Shown here: positions 32,641-46,500 of the stretch, piece by piece
How positions within the stretch are numbered: position 1 is the stretch's first letter
Layout: each line of letters opens with the position of its first letter
Source of the DNA: Mimachlamys varia
Lineage: Eukaryota > Mollusca > Bivalvia > Pectinida > Pectinidae
Assembly (NCBI GenBank): GCA_947623455.1
Contig: OX392527.1
Span: 7,436,001 to 7,500,000, forward strand
Direction: 5' to 3'
Length of the DNA: 64,000 bases
The notes under the pieces: model-generated
The model's input: only the letters and a program-made list of their open reading frames with translations
Databases searched by the model: none
Told to the model about the DNA's origin: nothing
Program-made: the position numbers and the translations under genes

Positions 32641-35600
32641 TCGAAGTCACGGTACACAGTACACTGTCAGTAAATGCTCACGGTACACAGTACACTGTCA
32701 ATTAGTAGTCACGGTGCACAGTACACTGTCAGTAAGTAGTCACGTACACAGTACACTGTCAGTAAGTAGTCACGGTGCACAGTACACTGTCAGTAAGTAG
32801 TCACGGTGCACAGTACACTGTCAGTAAGTAGTCACGGTACACAGTACACTGTCAGTAAATGCTCACGGTACACAGTACACTGTCAATTAGTAGTCACGGT
32901 GCACAGTACACTGTCAATTAGTAGTCACGGTGCACAGTACACTGTCAGTAAGTAGTCACAGTACACAGTACACTGTCAGTAAGTAGTCACGGTACACAGT
33001 ACACTGTCAATTAGTAGTCACGGTACACAGTACACTGTCAGTAAGTAGTCACGGTACACAGTACACTGTCGGTAAGTAGTCACGGTACACAGTACATTGC
33101 CAGTAAGTAGTCACGGTACACAGTACACTGTCAGTAAGTAGTCACGGTACACAGTACACTGTCAGTAAGTAGTCACGGTACACAGTACATTGTCAGTAAG
33201 TAGTCACGGTACACAGTACATTGTCAGTAAGTAGTCACGGTACACAGTACATTGTCAGTAAGTAGTCACGGTACACAGTACATTGTCAGTAAGTGTCACG
33301 TACACAGTACACTGTCAGTGAGTAGTCACGGTACACAGTACACTGTCAGTAAGTAGTCACGTACACAGTACACTGTCAGTAAATAGTCACGGTACGCAGT
33401 ACACTGTCAGTAAGTAGTCACGGTACACAGTACACTGTCAGTAAGTAGTGACGGTACACAGTACACTGTCAGTGAGTAGTCACGGTACACAGTACACTGT
33501 CAGTAAGTAGTCACGTACACAGTACACTGTCAGTAAATAGTCACGGTACGCAGTACACTGTCAGTTAGTAGTCACGTACACAGTACACTGTCAGTAAGTA
33601 GTCACGGTACACAGTACACTGTCAGTAAGTAGTCACGTACACAGTACATTGTCAGTAAGTAGTCACGGTACACAGTACACTGTCAGTAAGTAGTCACGGT
33701 ACACAGTACACTGTCAGTAAGTAGTCACGGTACACAGTACACTGTCAGTAAGGAGTCACGTACACAGTACACTGTCAGTAAGGAGTCACGTACACGGTAC
33801 ACTGTCAGTAAGTAGTCACGGTACACAGTACACTGTCAGTAAGTAGTCACGGTACACAGTACACTGTCAGTAAGTAATCACGTACACAGTACACTGTCAG
33901 TAAGTAGTGACGGTACACAGTACACTGTCAGTAAGTAGTCACGTACACAGTACACTGTCAGTAAGGAGTCACGTACACAGTACACTGTCAGTAAGGAGTC
34001 ACGTACACAGTACACTGTCAGTAAGGAGTCACGTACACGGTACACTGTCAGTAAGTAGTCACGTACACAGTACATTGTCAGTAAGTAGTCACGGTACGCA
34101 GTACACTGTCAGTAAGTAATCACGTACACAGTACACTGTCAGTAAGTAGTGACGGTACACAGTACACTGTCAGTAAGTAGTCACGTACACAGTACACTGT
34201 CAGTAAGTAGTCACGGTACACAGTACACTGTCAGTAAGTAGTCACGGTACATAGTACACTGTCAGTAAGTAGTCACGGTACACAGTACACTGTCAGTAAG
34301 TAGTCACGTACACAGTACACTGTCAGTAAGGAGTCACGTACACAGTACACTGTCAGTAAGGAGTCACGGTACGCAGTACACTGTCAGTAAGTAATCACGT
34401 ACACAGTACACTGTCAGTAAATAGTCACGTACACAGTACACTGTCAGTAAGTAGTCACGGTACGCAGTACACTGTCAGTAAGTAATCACGTACACAGTAC
34501 ACTGTCAGTAAATAGTCACGTACACAGTACATTGTCAGTAAGTAGTCACGGTACACAGTACACTGTCAGTAAGTAGTCACGTACACAGTACACTGTCAGT
34601 AAGGAGTCACGTACACAGTACACTGTCAGTAAGTAGTCACGGTACACAGTACACTGTCAATAAGTAGTCACGGTACACAGTACACTGTCAGTAAGGAGTC
34701 ACGTACACGGTACACTGTCAGTAAGTAGTCACGGTACACAGTACACTGTCAATAAGTAGTCACGGTACACAGTACACTGTCAGTAAGGAGTCACGTACAC
34801 GGTACACTGTCAGTAAATAGTCACGGTACGCAGTACACTGTCAGTAAGTAATCACGTACACAGTACACTGTCAGTAAATAGTCACGTACACAGTACATTG
34901 TCAGTAAGTAGTCACGTACACAGTACATTGTCAGTAAGTAGTCACGGTACACAGTACACTGTCAATAAGTAGTCACGGTACACAGTACACTGTCAGTAAG
35001 TAGTCACGGTACACAGTACATTGTCAGTAAGTGTCACGTACGCAGTACACTGTCAGTAAGTAGTCACGGTACACAGTACACTGTCAGTAAGTAGTCACGT
35101 ACACAGTACACTGTCAGTAAATAGTCACGGTACGCAGTACACTGTCAGTAAGTAATCACGTACACAGTACACTGTCAGTAAGTAGTCACGTACACAGTAC
35201 ATTGTCAGTAAGTAATCACGTACACAGTACACTGTCAGTAAGTAGTCACGGTACACAGTACACTGTCAGTAAGTAGTCACGGTACACAGTACACTGTCAG
35301 TGAGTAGTCACGTACACAGTACACTGTCAGTGAGTAGTCACGTACACAATACACTGTCAGTAAGTAGTCACGATACACAGTACACTGTCAGTAAGTAATC
35401 ACGGTACACAGTACACTGTCAGTAAGTAGTCACGATACACAGTACACTGTCAGTAAGTAATCACGATACACAGTACACTGTCAGTAAGTAGTCACGGTGC
35501 ACAGTACACTGTCAGTCAGTAGTCACGTACACGGTACACTGTCAGTGAGTAGTCACGGTACACAGTACACTGTCAGTAAGTAGTCACGGTACACAGTACA

Positions 35601-37216
35601 CTGTCAGTAAGTAGTCACGTACACAGTACACTGTCAGTAAGTAGTCACGTTACACAGTACACTGTCAGTAAGTAGTCACGTACACGGTACACTGTCAGTA
35701 AATAGTCACGGTACACAGTACACTGTCAGTAAGTAGTCACGTACACGGTACACTGTCAGTAAGTAGTCACGGTACACAGTACACTGTCAGTAAGTAGTCA
35801 CGGTACACAGTACACTGTCAGTAAGTAGTCACGGTACACAGTACACTGTCAGTAAGAAGTCACGGTACACAGTACACTGTCAGTAAGTAGTCACGTACAC
35901 AGTACACTGTCAATAAGTAGTCACGGTACACAGTACACTGTCAGTAAGTAGTCACGGTACACAGTACACTGTCAGTAAGTAGTCACGTACACAGTACACT
36001 GTCAGTAAGTAGTCACGGTACACAGTACACTGTCAGTAAGTAGTCACGTACACAGTACACTGTCAGTAAGTAGTCACGGTACACAGTACACTGTCAGTAA
36101 GTAGTCACGTACACGGTACACTGTCAGTAAGTAGTCACGGTACACAGTACACTGTCAGTAAGTAGTCACGTACACGGTACACTGTCAGTAAGTAGTCACG
36201 GTACACAGTACACTGTCAGTAAGTAGTCACGTATACGGTACACTGTCAGTAAGTAGTCACGGTACACAGTACACTGTCAGTAAGTAGTCACGGTACACAG
36301 TACACTGTCAGTGAGTAGTCACGGTACACAGTACACTGTCAGTAAGTAGTCAGGGTACACAGTACATTGTCAGTAAGTAGTCACGGTACACAGTACACTG
36401 TCAGTAAGTAGTCACGGTACACAGTACACTGTCAGTAAGTAGTCACGTACACGGTACACTGTCAGTAAGTAATCACGTACACAGTACACTGTCAGTAAGT
36501 AGTCACGGTACACAGTACACTGTCAGTGAGTAGTCACGTACACGGTACACTGTCAGTAAGTAGTCACGTACACAGTACACTGTCAGTAAGTAGTCACGTA
36601 CACGGTACACTGTCAGTAAGTAGTCACGTACACAGTACACTGTCAGTGAATAGTCACGGTACACAGTACACTGTCAGTGAGTAGTCACGGTACACAGTAC
36701 ACTGTCAATTAGTAGTCACGGTACATAGTTCACTGTCAATAAGTAATCACGTACACAGTACACTGTCAGTAAGTAGTCACGGTACACAGTACACTGTCAG
36801 TAAGTAGTCACGTACACGGTACACTGTCAGTAAGTAGTCACGTACACGGTACACTGTCAGTAAGTAGTCACGGTACACAGTACACTGTCAGTAAGTAGTC
36901 ACGGTACACAGTACACTGTCAGTAAGTAGTCACGGTACACAGTACACTGTCAGTAAGTAGTCACGGTACACAGTACACTGTCAGTAAGTAGTCACAGTAC
37001 ATAGTACACTGTCAGTAAGTAGTCACGGTACACAGTACACTGTCAGTAAGTAGTCACGGTACATAGTACACTGTCAATAAGTAATCACGTACACAGTACA
37101 CTGTCAGTAAGTAGTCACGTACACAGTACACTGTCAGTAAGTAGTCACGTACACGGTACACTGTCAGTAAGTAGTCACGTACACAGTACACTGTCAGTAA
37201 GTAGTCACGTACACAG
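32641..37216. repeat. 4.6-kb minisatellite, 30/31-bp units, upstream of the sulfotransferase gene
   Basis: About 150 units of tcacggtacacagtacactg plus tcagtaagtag (31 bp), interspersed with a 30-bp form lacking one g (tcacgtacac). Each unit holds an interrupted palindrome acagt-ac-actgt and a GTAAGT hexamer in the direction of the downstream gene. The array ends about 110 bp before the sulfotransferase ATG. Small ORFs across it are period artefacts. Confidence 0.97.
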
Positions 37217-37325
37217 TGTAGCTGGTCTGTTTACTCTGTTTATATCGTTGGTTGTGGGACTGTTTACCTGGTTATACAGTGGAGGTACCGGAATATCTTT
37301 GGTTGAAGGTTCCATGAAGTTTTAA
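37217..37325 (+). promoter_or_regulatory. 5' flank / probable 5' UTR of the sulfotransferase gene
   Basis: Unique sequence squeezed between the array and the start codon. It contains a plausible acceptor (ggttatacag|tgg near 37280), which would suit a non-coding upstream exon, and an in-frame TAA directly before the ATG. No TATA box was assigned. Confidence 0.4.
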
Positions 37326-37557
37326 ATGCGTTTTACCTTAACAGTTGAAACTCCGGAATGCGACCTGATGTATTATACTGGTCCGGACGGGAAAACCTTC
37401 ACTCACTGGAAAGTGGACGGACATATGGACCTAGTGATACCGTACGACGAGAAGTTCAATAATGGAATGTTTCCTGACCTCCGGCTAAATCTACCAAAAA
37501 TCAAAGATATGCAATGTAGACAGGACGACATATTTCTGTGTGCCTACGCTAAAGCTG
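37326..37557 (+). CDS. Sulfotransferase exon 1
   Basis: ATG follows an in-frame TAA. The exon encodes the N-terminus, including [20 protein letters not shown], and ends in [12 protein letters not shown] at the donor G|gtaagg. The PAPS loop is split across intron 1. Confidence 0.93.
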
Positions 37558-40500
37558 GTAAGGGTTTCAAACAATCACAGTTACTGTAGTTATGTTTCAT
37601 ACAATCACAGTCTCTGTAGTTATGTTTCATACAATCACAGTTTCTGTAGTTATGTTTCATACAATCACAGTTTCTGTAGTTATGTTTCATACAATCACAG
37701 TTTCTGTAGTTATGTTGAATACAATCACAGTTTCTATAGTTATGTTTCATATAATCACAGTTTCTGTAGTTATGTTCCATACAATCACAGTTTCTGTAGT
37801 TATTGTTTCATATAATCACAGTCTCTGTAGTTATGTTTCATATTATCACAGTTTCTGTAGTTATGTTTCATACAATCACAGTCTCTGTAGTTATGTTTCA
37901 TATTATCACAGTCTCTGTAGTTATGTTTCATATAATCTCAGTTTCTATAGTCATTTTTCATACAACTACAGTTTCTATAGTTATCTTTCATACAATCACA
38001 ATTTCTGTAGTTATGTTTCATATTATCACAGTCTCTGTTGTTATGTTTCATACAATCACAGTTTCTGTAGTTATGTTTCATACAATCACAGTTTCTGTAG
38101 TTATGGTTTCATACAATCACAGTTTCTGTAGTAATGTTTCATATAATCACAGTCTCTGTAGTTATGTTTCATATTATCACAGTTTCTGTAGTTATGTTTC
38201 ATAAAATCACAATTTCTATAGTTATGTTTTATATAATCACAGTTTCTGTAGTTATGTTTCATATAATCACAGTTTCTATAGTTATGTTTCATATAATCAC
38301 AGTTTCTGTAGTTATGTTTCATACAATCACAGTTTCTGTAGTTGTGATTCATATAATCACAGTTTCTGTAGTTATTGTTTCATACAATCACAGTTTCTAT
38401 AGTTATATTTCATACAATCACAGTTTCTGTAGTTATGTTTCATACAATCACAGTTTCTGTAGTTATGTTTCATATAATCACAGTTTCTATAGTTATGTTT
38501 CATGCAATCACAGTTTCTGTAGTTATTGTTTCATACAATCACAGTATCTGTAGTATGTTTCATACAATCACAGTTCTGTAGTTATGTTTCATATAATCAC
38601 AGTTTCTGTAGTTATGTTTCATACAATCACAGTTTCTATAGTTATGTTTCATACAATCACAGTTTCTGTAGTTATGTTTCATACAATCACAGTTTCTGTA
38701 GTTATGTTTCATACAATCACAGTTTCTTTAGTTACGTTTCATACAATCACAGTTTCTGTAATTACGTTTCATACAATCACAGTTTCTGTAGTAATGTTTC
38801 ATACAATCACAGTCTCTGTACTTATGTTTCATACAATCACAGTCTCTGTAGTTGCGTGTTACATAATCGTTATCCAGTTAGACAAAGGTATAGCTGTGTT
38901 ACATATGTAGAATGACCGTTATCCAGTTAGACAGAGGTATAGCTGTGTTACATATGTAGAATGACCGTTATCCAGTTAGATATAGGTATAGCTGTGTTAC
39001 ATATGTAAAATGACCTTTATCCAGTTAGATATAGGTATAGCTGTGTTACATATGTAGAATGATCGTTATCCAGTTAGATATAGGTATAGCTGTGTTACAT
39101 TTGTAGAATGACCGTTATCCAGTTAGACAGAGGTATAGCTGTGTTACATATGTAGAATGATCGTTATCCAGTTAGACAGAGGTATAGCTGTGTTACATAT
39201 GTAGAATGATCGTTATCCAGTTAGACAGAGGTATAGCTGTGCTACATATGTATAATGACCGTTATCCAGTTAGACAAAGGTATAGCTGTGCTACATATGT
39301 AAAATGACCGTTATCCAGTTAGATATGTGTAAAGCTGTGTGACATATGTAGAAAGACCGTTATCCAGTTAGATATATGTATAGCTGTGTTACATATGTAG
39401 AATGACCGTTATCGAGTTAGACAGAGGCATAGCTGTGTTACATATGTAGAATGACCGTTATCGAGTTAGACAGAGGTATAGCTGTGTTACATATGTAAAA
39501 TGACCGTTATCGAGTTAGACAGAGGCATAGCTGTGATACATATGTAGAATGACCGTTATCGAGTTAGACAGAGGTATAGCTGTGTTACATATGTAAAATG
39601 ACTGTTATCGAGTTAGACAGAGGTATAGCTGTGTTACATATGTAAAATGACCGTTATCGAGTTAGACAGAGGTATAGCTGTGTTACATATGTAAAATGAT
39701 CGTTATCCAGTTAGACAGAGGCATAGCTGTGTTACATATGTAAAATGATTGTTATCCAGTTAGACAGAGGTATAGCTGTGTTACATGTAGAATGACCGTT
39801 ATCCAGTTAGATATAGGTATAGCTGTGTTACATATGTAGAATGCCCGTTATCCAGTTAGATATAGGTATAGCTGTGTTACATATGTAAAATGACCGTTCT
39901 CCAGTTAGATATAGGTATAGCTGTGTTACATATGTAGAATGACCGTTATCCAGTTAGATATAGGTATAGCTGTGTTACATATGTAGAATGACCGTTATCC
40001 AGTTAGATATAGGTATAGCTGTGTTACATATGTAAAATGACCGTTATCCAGTTAGATATAGGTATAGCTGTGTTACATATGTAGAATGACCGTTATCCAG
40101 TTAGATAAAGGTATAGCTGTGTTACATATGTAGAATGATCGTTATTCAGTTAGACAGAGGTATAGCTATGTTACATATGTAGAATGATCGTTATCCAGTT
40201 AGATATGTGTAAAGCTGTGTTACATATGTAGAATGACCGTTATCCAGTTAGACAGTGGTATAGCTGTGTTACATATGTAGAATGACGTTATCCGGTTAGA
40301 TATATGTATAGTTGTGTTACATATGTAGAATGACTCTTATCCAGTTAGATATAGGTATAGCTGTGTTACATATGTAGAATGACCGTTATCCAGTTAGACA
40401 GAGGTATAGCTGTGTTACATATGTAGAATGATCGTTATCCAGTTAGACAGAGGTATAGCTGTGCTACATATGTAGAATGATCGTTATCCAGTTAGACAGA

Positions 40501-43500
40501 GGTATAGCTATGTTACATATGTAGAATGACCGTTATCCAGTTAGATATAGATATATAACTGTGTTAGATATGTAAAATGATCGTTATCCAGTTAGATATA
40601 GATATATAACTGTGTTAGATATGTAGAATGATCGTTATCCAGTTAGATATAGGTATAGCTGTGTTACATATGTATAATGATCGTTATCCAGTTAGATATA
40701 GGTATAGCTGTGTTACATATGTAGAATAACTCTTTTCCAGTTAGACAGAGGTATAGCTGTGTTACATATGTAGAATGACCGTTATCCAGTTAGATATAGG
40801 TATAGCTGTGTTACTTATGTAGAATGACCGTTATCCAGTTAGACAGAGGTATAGCTGTGTTACATATGTAAAATGACCGTTATCCAGTTAGATATAGGTA
40901 TAGCTGTGTTACTTAAGCAATGAATGTTTTAGCAAATGTTGTTACAGTCCTATAACACACATTGCTATTGATGACAAACTAAATAAAGCCCGGTAGGGCT
41001 TTATGTAAGTTTGTCAGCAATAGCAATGTGTGTTATAGGACTGTAACAATATTTGCTAAAATGTTCATTACTTATATTTACATTTTTATATAATAATTGT
41101 GCTTTATTTAGTTTCTTCGGACCGATTTTGAACAGCAAATCAAGTGAAGACAACAATGAAATCGATGACGTCACAATAGAGAATGATGACGTCACAATGC
41201 CAACTGCTGTTATAGTCTGAGGCACTAGGTGTTATAGTCCTATGACAGCAACTGCCTCTTAGCATTGCGTCAATGGAAAATTACAGAGCAAATGTAAATA
41301 TATATGTATGATGACCGTTATCCAGTTAGACAGAGGTATAGCTGTGTTACATATGTAGAATGACCGTTATCCAGTTAGACAGAGGTATAGCTGTGTTACA
41401 TATGTAGATTTATCGTTATCCAGTTAGATATATGTATAGCTGTGTAACATATGTAGAATGATCGCTATCCAGTTAGATATAGGTATGGTTGTGTTACATA
41501 TGTAGAACGATCGTTATCCAGTTAGATATAGGTATAGCTGTGTTACATATGTAGAATGACCGTTATCCAGTTAGATATAGGTATAGCTGTGTTACATATG
41601 TAGAATGATCGTTATCCAGTTAGACAGAGGTATAGCTGTGTTACATATGTAGAATGACCGTTATCCAGTTAGACAGAGGTATAGCTGTGTTACTTATGTA
41701 AAATGATCGTTATCCAGTAAGACAGAGGTATAACTGTGTTAGATATGTAGAATGATCGTTATCCAGTTAGATATAGGTATAGCTGTGTTACATATGTAGA
41801 ATGACCGTTATCCAGTTAGACAGAGGTATAGCTGTGTTACATATGTAGAATGATCGTTATCCAGTTAGATATAGGCATAGCTGTGTTACATATGTAGAAT
41901 GATCGTTATCCAGTTAGACAGAGGTATAGCTGTGTTACATATGTAGAATGACCGTTATCCAGTTAGACAGAGGTATAGCTGTGTTACTTATGTAAAAAGA
42001 TCGTTATCCAGTAAGACAGAGGTATAGCTGTGTTACATATGTAGAATGATCGTTATCCAGTTAGATATAGGTATAGCTGTGTTACATTTGTAGAATGACC
42101 GTTATCCAGTTAGACAGAGGTATAGCTGTGTTACATATGTAGAATGATCGTTATCCAGTTAGATATATGTATAGCTGTGTTACATATGTATAATGACCGT
42201 TATCCAGTTAGATATGTGTAAAGCTGTGTGACATATGTAGAATGACCGTTATCCAGTTAGATATATGTATAGCTGTGTTACATATGTAGAATGGTCGTTA
42301 TCCAGTTAGATATAGGTATAGCTGTGTTACATATGTAGAATGACCGTTATCCAGTTAGATATAGGTATAGCTGTGTTACTTATGTAGAATGACCGTTATC
42401 CAGTTAGACAGAGGTATAGCTGTGTTACATATGTAGAATGACCGTTATCCAGTTAGACAGAGGTATAGCTGTGTTACTTATGTAGAATGACCGTTATCCA
42501 GTTAGACAGAGGTATAGCTGTGTTACTTATGTAGAATGACCGTTATCCAGTTAGACAGAGGTATAGCTGTGTTACTTATGTAGAATGACCGTTATCCAGT
42601 TAGACAGAGGTATAGCTGTGTTACATAGGGAATGATGCATAACATTTTCCATATTAGCTCCAATATTGGCCTGAGGGAAAATATTGGGGTCGAGGGGCCA
42701 ATATTTGGTCCGAAATGGAAAATGGTATGTATTATTCAATTTATTAACACAACTGTTGTGATCTCGTCCAATCTCACTGTAATCTCGTCCAGGTACACAC
42801 TGGGTATGGGAGATAGCCAACATGTTGATCACAGGTGAGCTCAAGTTCCTGACTAAGGTCAAAGAAGACGCCATGATGGAGATTCATTACCCTGAGGAAT
42901 TCGACAACGTCCCATCACCTAGGATACTTAACACACATCTGCCTTTTCGCGTGCTGCCCTCTGACGTCACCAAAAAAGGTCTGCGGATTATTTTTGTCCA
43001 GAGAAACCCTAAAGACGTGGCAGTGTCTTTGTTTCACCATATGAACAAGTTCACACAAAAACATCTTCAGCCAACATTTAGAGACTTTATCAGCCTCGTT
43101 ATAGAACATCCTGGTAAGTTCTCCTAATCATAACGCAAATGGAATCTTCCATAATTAACCTTCAAATTAGCCAAGCTTGTATCAAAAGTTCGTTCTACCA
43201 TTTAATCAGGGCCCCACACTTATTGGTACACTGTAAAATATCGATCTGGTGATCAACCTTGACCCCCTCCTTAACACTGACCCCCTCCTTAACACTGACC
43301 CCTTCCTTAACACTGACCCCTTCTTAACACTGACCCCTCCTTAACACTGACCCCCTCCTTAACACTGACCCCTTCTTAACACTGACCCCCTCTTAACACT
43401 GACCCCCTCTTAACACTGACCCAGACAGCAAGCATACGTTGGGCCAACGTTGGGCCAATGATAGCAGTCACGTTTGGCCAATATCAGTAAATCACGTTGG

Positions 43501-46500
43501 GCCAACGTAATGTTGCTCATCGGCGCACCGTTGGTCCAACGTGTTGGTCCAACATTGGGCCAACGAAGTTAGGTTGTTTTGACGTGTTGGCCCGACATTG
43601 GTCCAATGTAAGTCCAAACTCATTGATATTGGTCCAACGTTGGTCCAACATCGGAATATACTATTTATGTTGGTTCTACGTTGGTATTATTCGGAAACTA
43701 ACATTGGACCAACGTTGGTTTAATGTCAGATGTTTGACATTGTGTATTGGCTTTCTGTTGTGTTGGAGTTCAGTTGATACACCAAGTTGATCCCATGATT
43801 GCTCAAAGTACCAGCCTAAAAGACAGCACTAAACCACTTGAATATGGATGATATCTCTGTAATGCTATACTTTTAGCTTCAAGAGAATGACTTCAAATCC
43901 GACAGTACTAGGTATGCATGACAGGAGATTTGTCTCACCTGTAACGTAAGCCTACAATTGTATGCCCGAAAAAACAATAAGAATGAAAAGTATTTATTAT
44001 TTTATTCATTATTGATATATTCACTCTATTTTAGATGTTTCTGAATTGACTGTCATTATTATTTCTTAGTCACTGTCCTGATTGGATGCCTCATGGCCGT
44101 TTTTATTTTTTCCTTTTTCACTCTCTTCTTTCTCCCTCCTTCTCTATCTCATGAATATCTAAACCAGTCTTTGATGACACAATGGATCTTCCGATGAGTA
44201 GCTCCTGAACATAATCGGTTCCTACACATGAAAAGGAGAATGGAATAGCATGCCTTCAGTACTTTATACAAATAAGTTTTATTTTATACATACATATATA
44301 TACTATACACATATTTTATAGTTCACATTACATTACAAACTTTCCTTCATAGTGTTTAGGGGAGATATCAACAACCAAGTTATATGCATACTGATCACAA
44401 ACAGCAGTGAAGATTTATAGACTTATACTTTAAGAGATGGGTTGATGGTAAGTTCAAGTTTTCTGAATGAAACTTTCAAAAATAAGAAGCAGAAAAATAC
44501 TTACATATTGAATTGCTGCATGGGTAGATTAATTCCGAGCTCCTTTTAAATTATGGTCTTGAAACGTACATGTGGTCAAACCGTTTTCTTCACAAAGACT
44601 GACCGATTGGAATTAATCTGATGCAAGTGCCCATCCTGGAGTATCATATTCCACGTTGCTACGGTAACTGACCAGATCCCAGCTGTGATTTTACTCAGGA
44701 CTTACACTGTACTTCATAGGCATCTTATCAGCCAAATGTGCATGTATTTATGTACAGGTTCTAGTAAGGTTGATAGATATTTGCCTTTCCCATGGCTGAA
44801 TATATGTATGCCGTTTTCTTGTGTTTTATAGGAGATTACTATAGAAAAAATGTTTTGATGAATTATATATATTTGTATAATTAAAAAATATTATACATAT
44901 ATATTAATTAGATTAATGTTTTCCATTTTAAGAAATGTTTTAATAAAGAAAACGTTGACTCCCATACTGACAGTTGTATCATTTAACGTATATGTATAAG
45001 TCATGGTTGTCCAACTGTAATCCATGGTGCAATTACATCAATCGTATTATGATGTTGGCCCAACATTGTACCAACATTCAACAGCCAGCAAACCTCTGAT
45101 GCGAAATTATTACTAAAAAACGAGGATGGCCCAACGTTGGCCCAACATTGTACCAACATTCAACAGCCAGCCAACCTCTGATGCGAAATCATTACTTAAG
45201 AACGAGGGTGGCCCAACGTTGACCCGACGTATGATAGCCGACGCCAACGTTGGCCGACCATGCCAACAGGTTTCTGACGTTGGGCCAACGCATGTCTGCT
45301 ATCTGGGGACCCCCTCTTAACACTGACCCCCTCCTTAACACTGACCTCCTCCTTAACACTGACCCCCTCCTTAACACTGACCCCTTCCTTAACACTGACC
45401 CCTTCTTAACACTGACCCCCTCTTAACACTGACCCCCTCTTAACACTGACCCCCTCCTTAACACTGACCCCTTCCTTAACACTGACCCCTTCTTAACACT
45501 GACCCCCTCTTAACACTGACCCCCTCTTAACACTGACCCCTCCTTAACACTGACCCCTCCTTAACACTGACCCCCTCCTTAAAACTGACCCCTTCCTTAA
45601 CTCTGACCCCTTCTTTACACTGACCCCCTCATGTAACACTGACCCCCTCTTAACACTGACCCCCTCCTTAAAACTGACCCCTTCCTTAACTCTGACCCCT
45701 TCTTTACACTGACCCCCTCATGTAACACTGACCCCCTCTTAACACTGACCCCCTCTTAACACTGACCCCCTCTTAACACTGACCCCTCCTTAACACTGAC
45801 CCCTCCTTAACACTGACCCCCTCCTTAAAACTGACCCCTTCCTTAACTCTGACCCCTTCTTTACACTGACCCCCTCATGTAACACTGACCCCTTCTTAAC
45901 AATGACCCCCTCCTAACACTGACCCCTCCTTAACACTGACCCCTTCTTAACACTGACCCCCTCCTTAAAACTGACCCCTTCCTTAACACTGACCCCTTCT
46001 TAACACTGACCCCTTCTTAACACTGACCCCCTCTTAACACTGACCCCTCCTTAACACTGACCCCCTCCTTAAAACTGACCTTCTCCTTAACACTGACCCC
46101 TTCTTAACACTGACCCCCTCTTAACACTGACCCCCTCTTAACACTGACCCCCTCCTTAACACTGACCCCTTCTTAACACTGACCCCTCCTTAAAACTGAC
46201 CCCTTCTTAACACTGACCCCCTCTTTACACTGACCCCCTTTTAACACTGACCCCTCCTTAACACTGACCCCCTCCTTAAAACTGACCCCTTCTTAACACT
46301 GACCCTCTCTTAACACTGACCCCTCCTTAACACTGACCCCTTCCTTAACACTGACCCCTTCTTAACACTGACCCCCTCCTTAACACTGACCCCCTCCTTA
46401 ACACTGACCCCCTCTTAACACTGACCCCCTCTTATCACTGACCCCCTCTTAACACTGACCTCCTCTTAACACTGACCCCCTCCTTAACACTGACCCCCTC

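Noticed and set aside
37540..38915. Many overlapping ORFs encoding [10 protein letters not shown] / [14 protein letters not shown] repeats
   Set aside because: They are period-30 artefacts of the intron 1 minisatellite, open in several frames at once.
41001..41225. 74-codon minus-strand ORF in the foldback insertion
   Set aside because: It overlaps a hairpin arm and has no recognisable motif. The structure explains the sequence better than coding does.
43497..43790. 97-codon ORF rich in Trp, Asn and Pro
   Set aside because: It is produced by the palindromic ttggtccaacgttgg repeats at the end of the TIR element.
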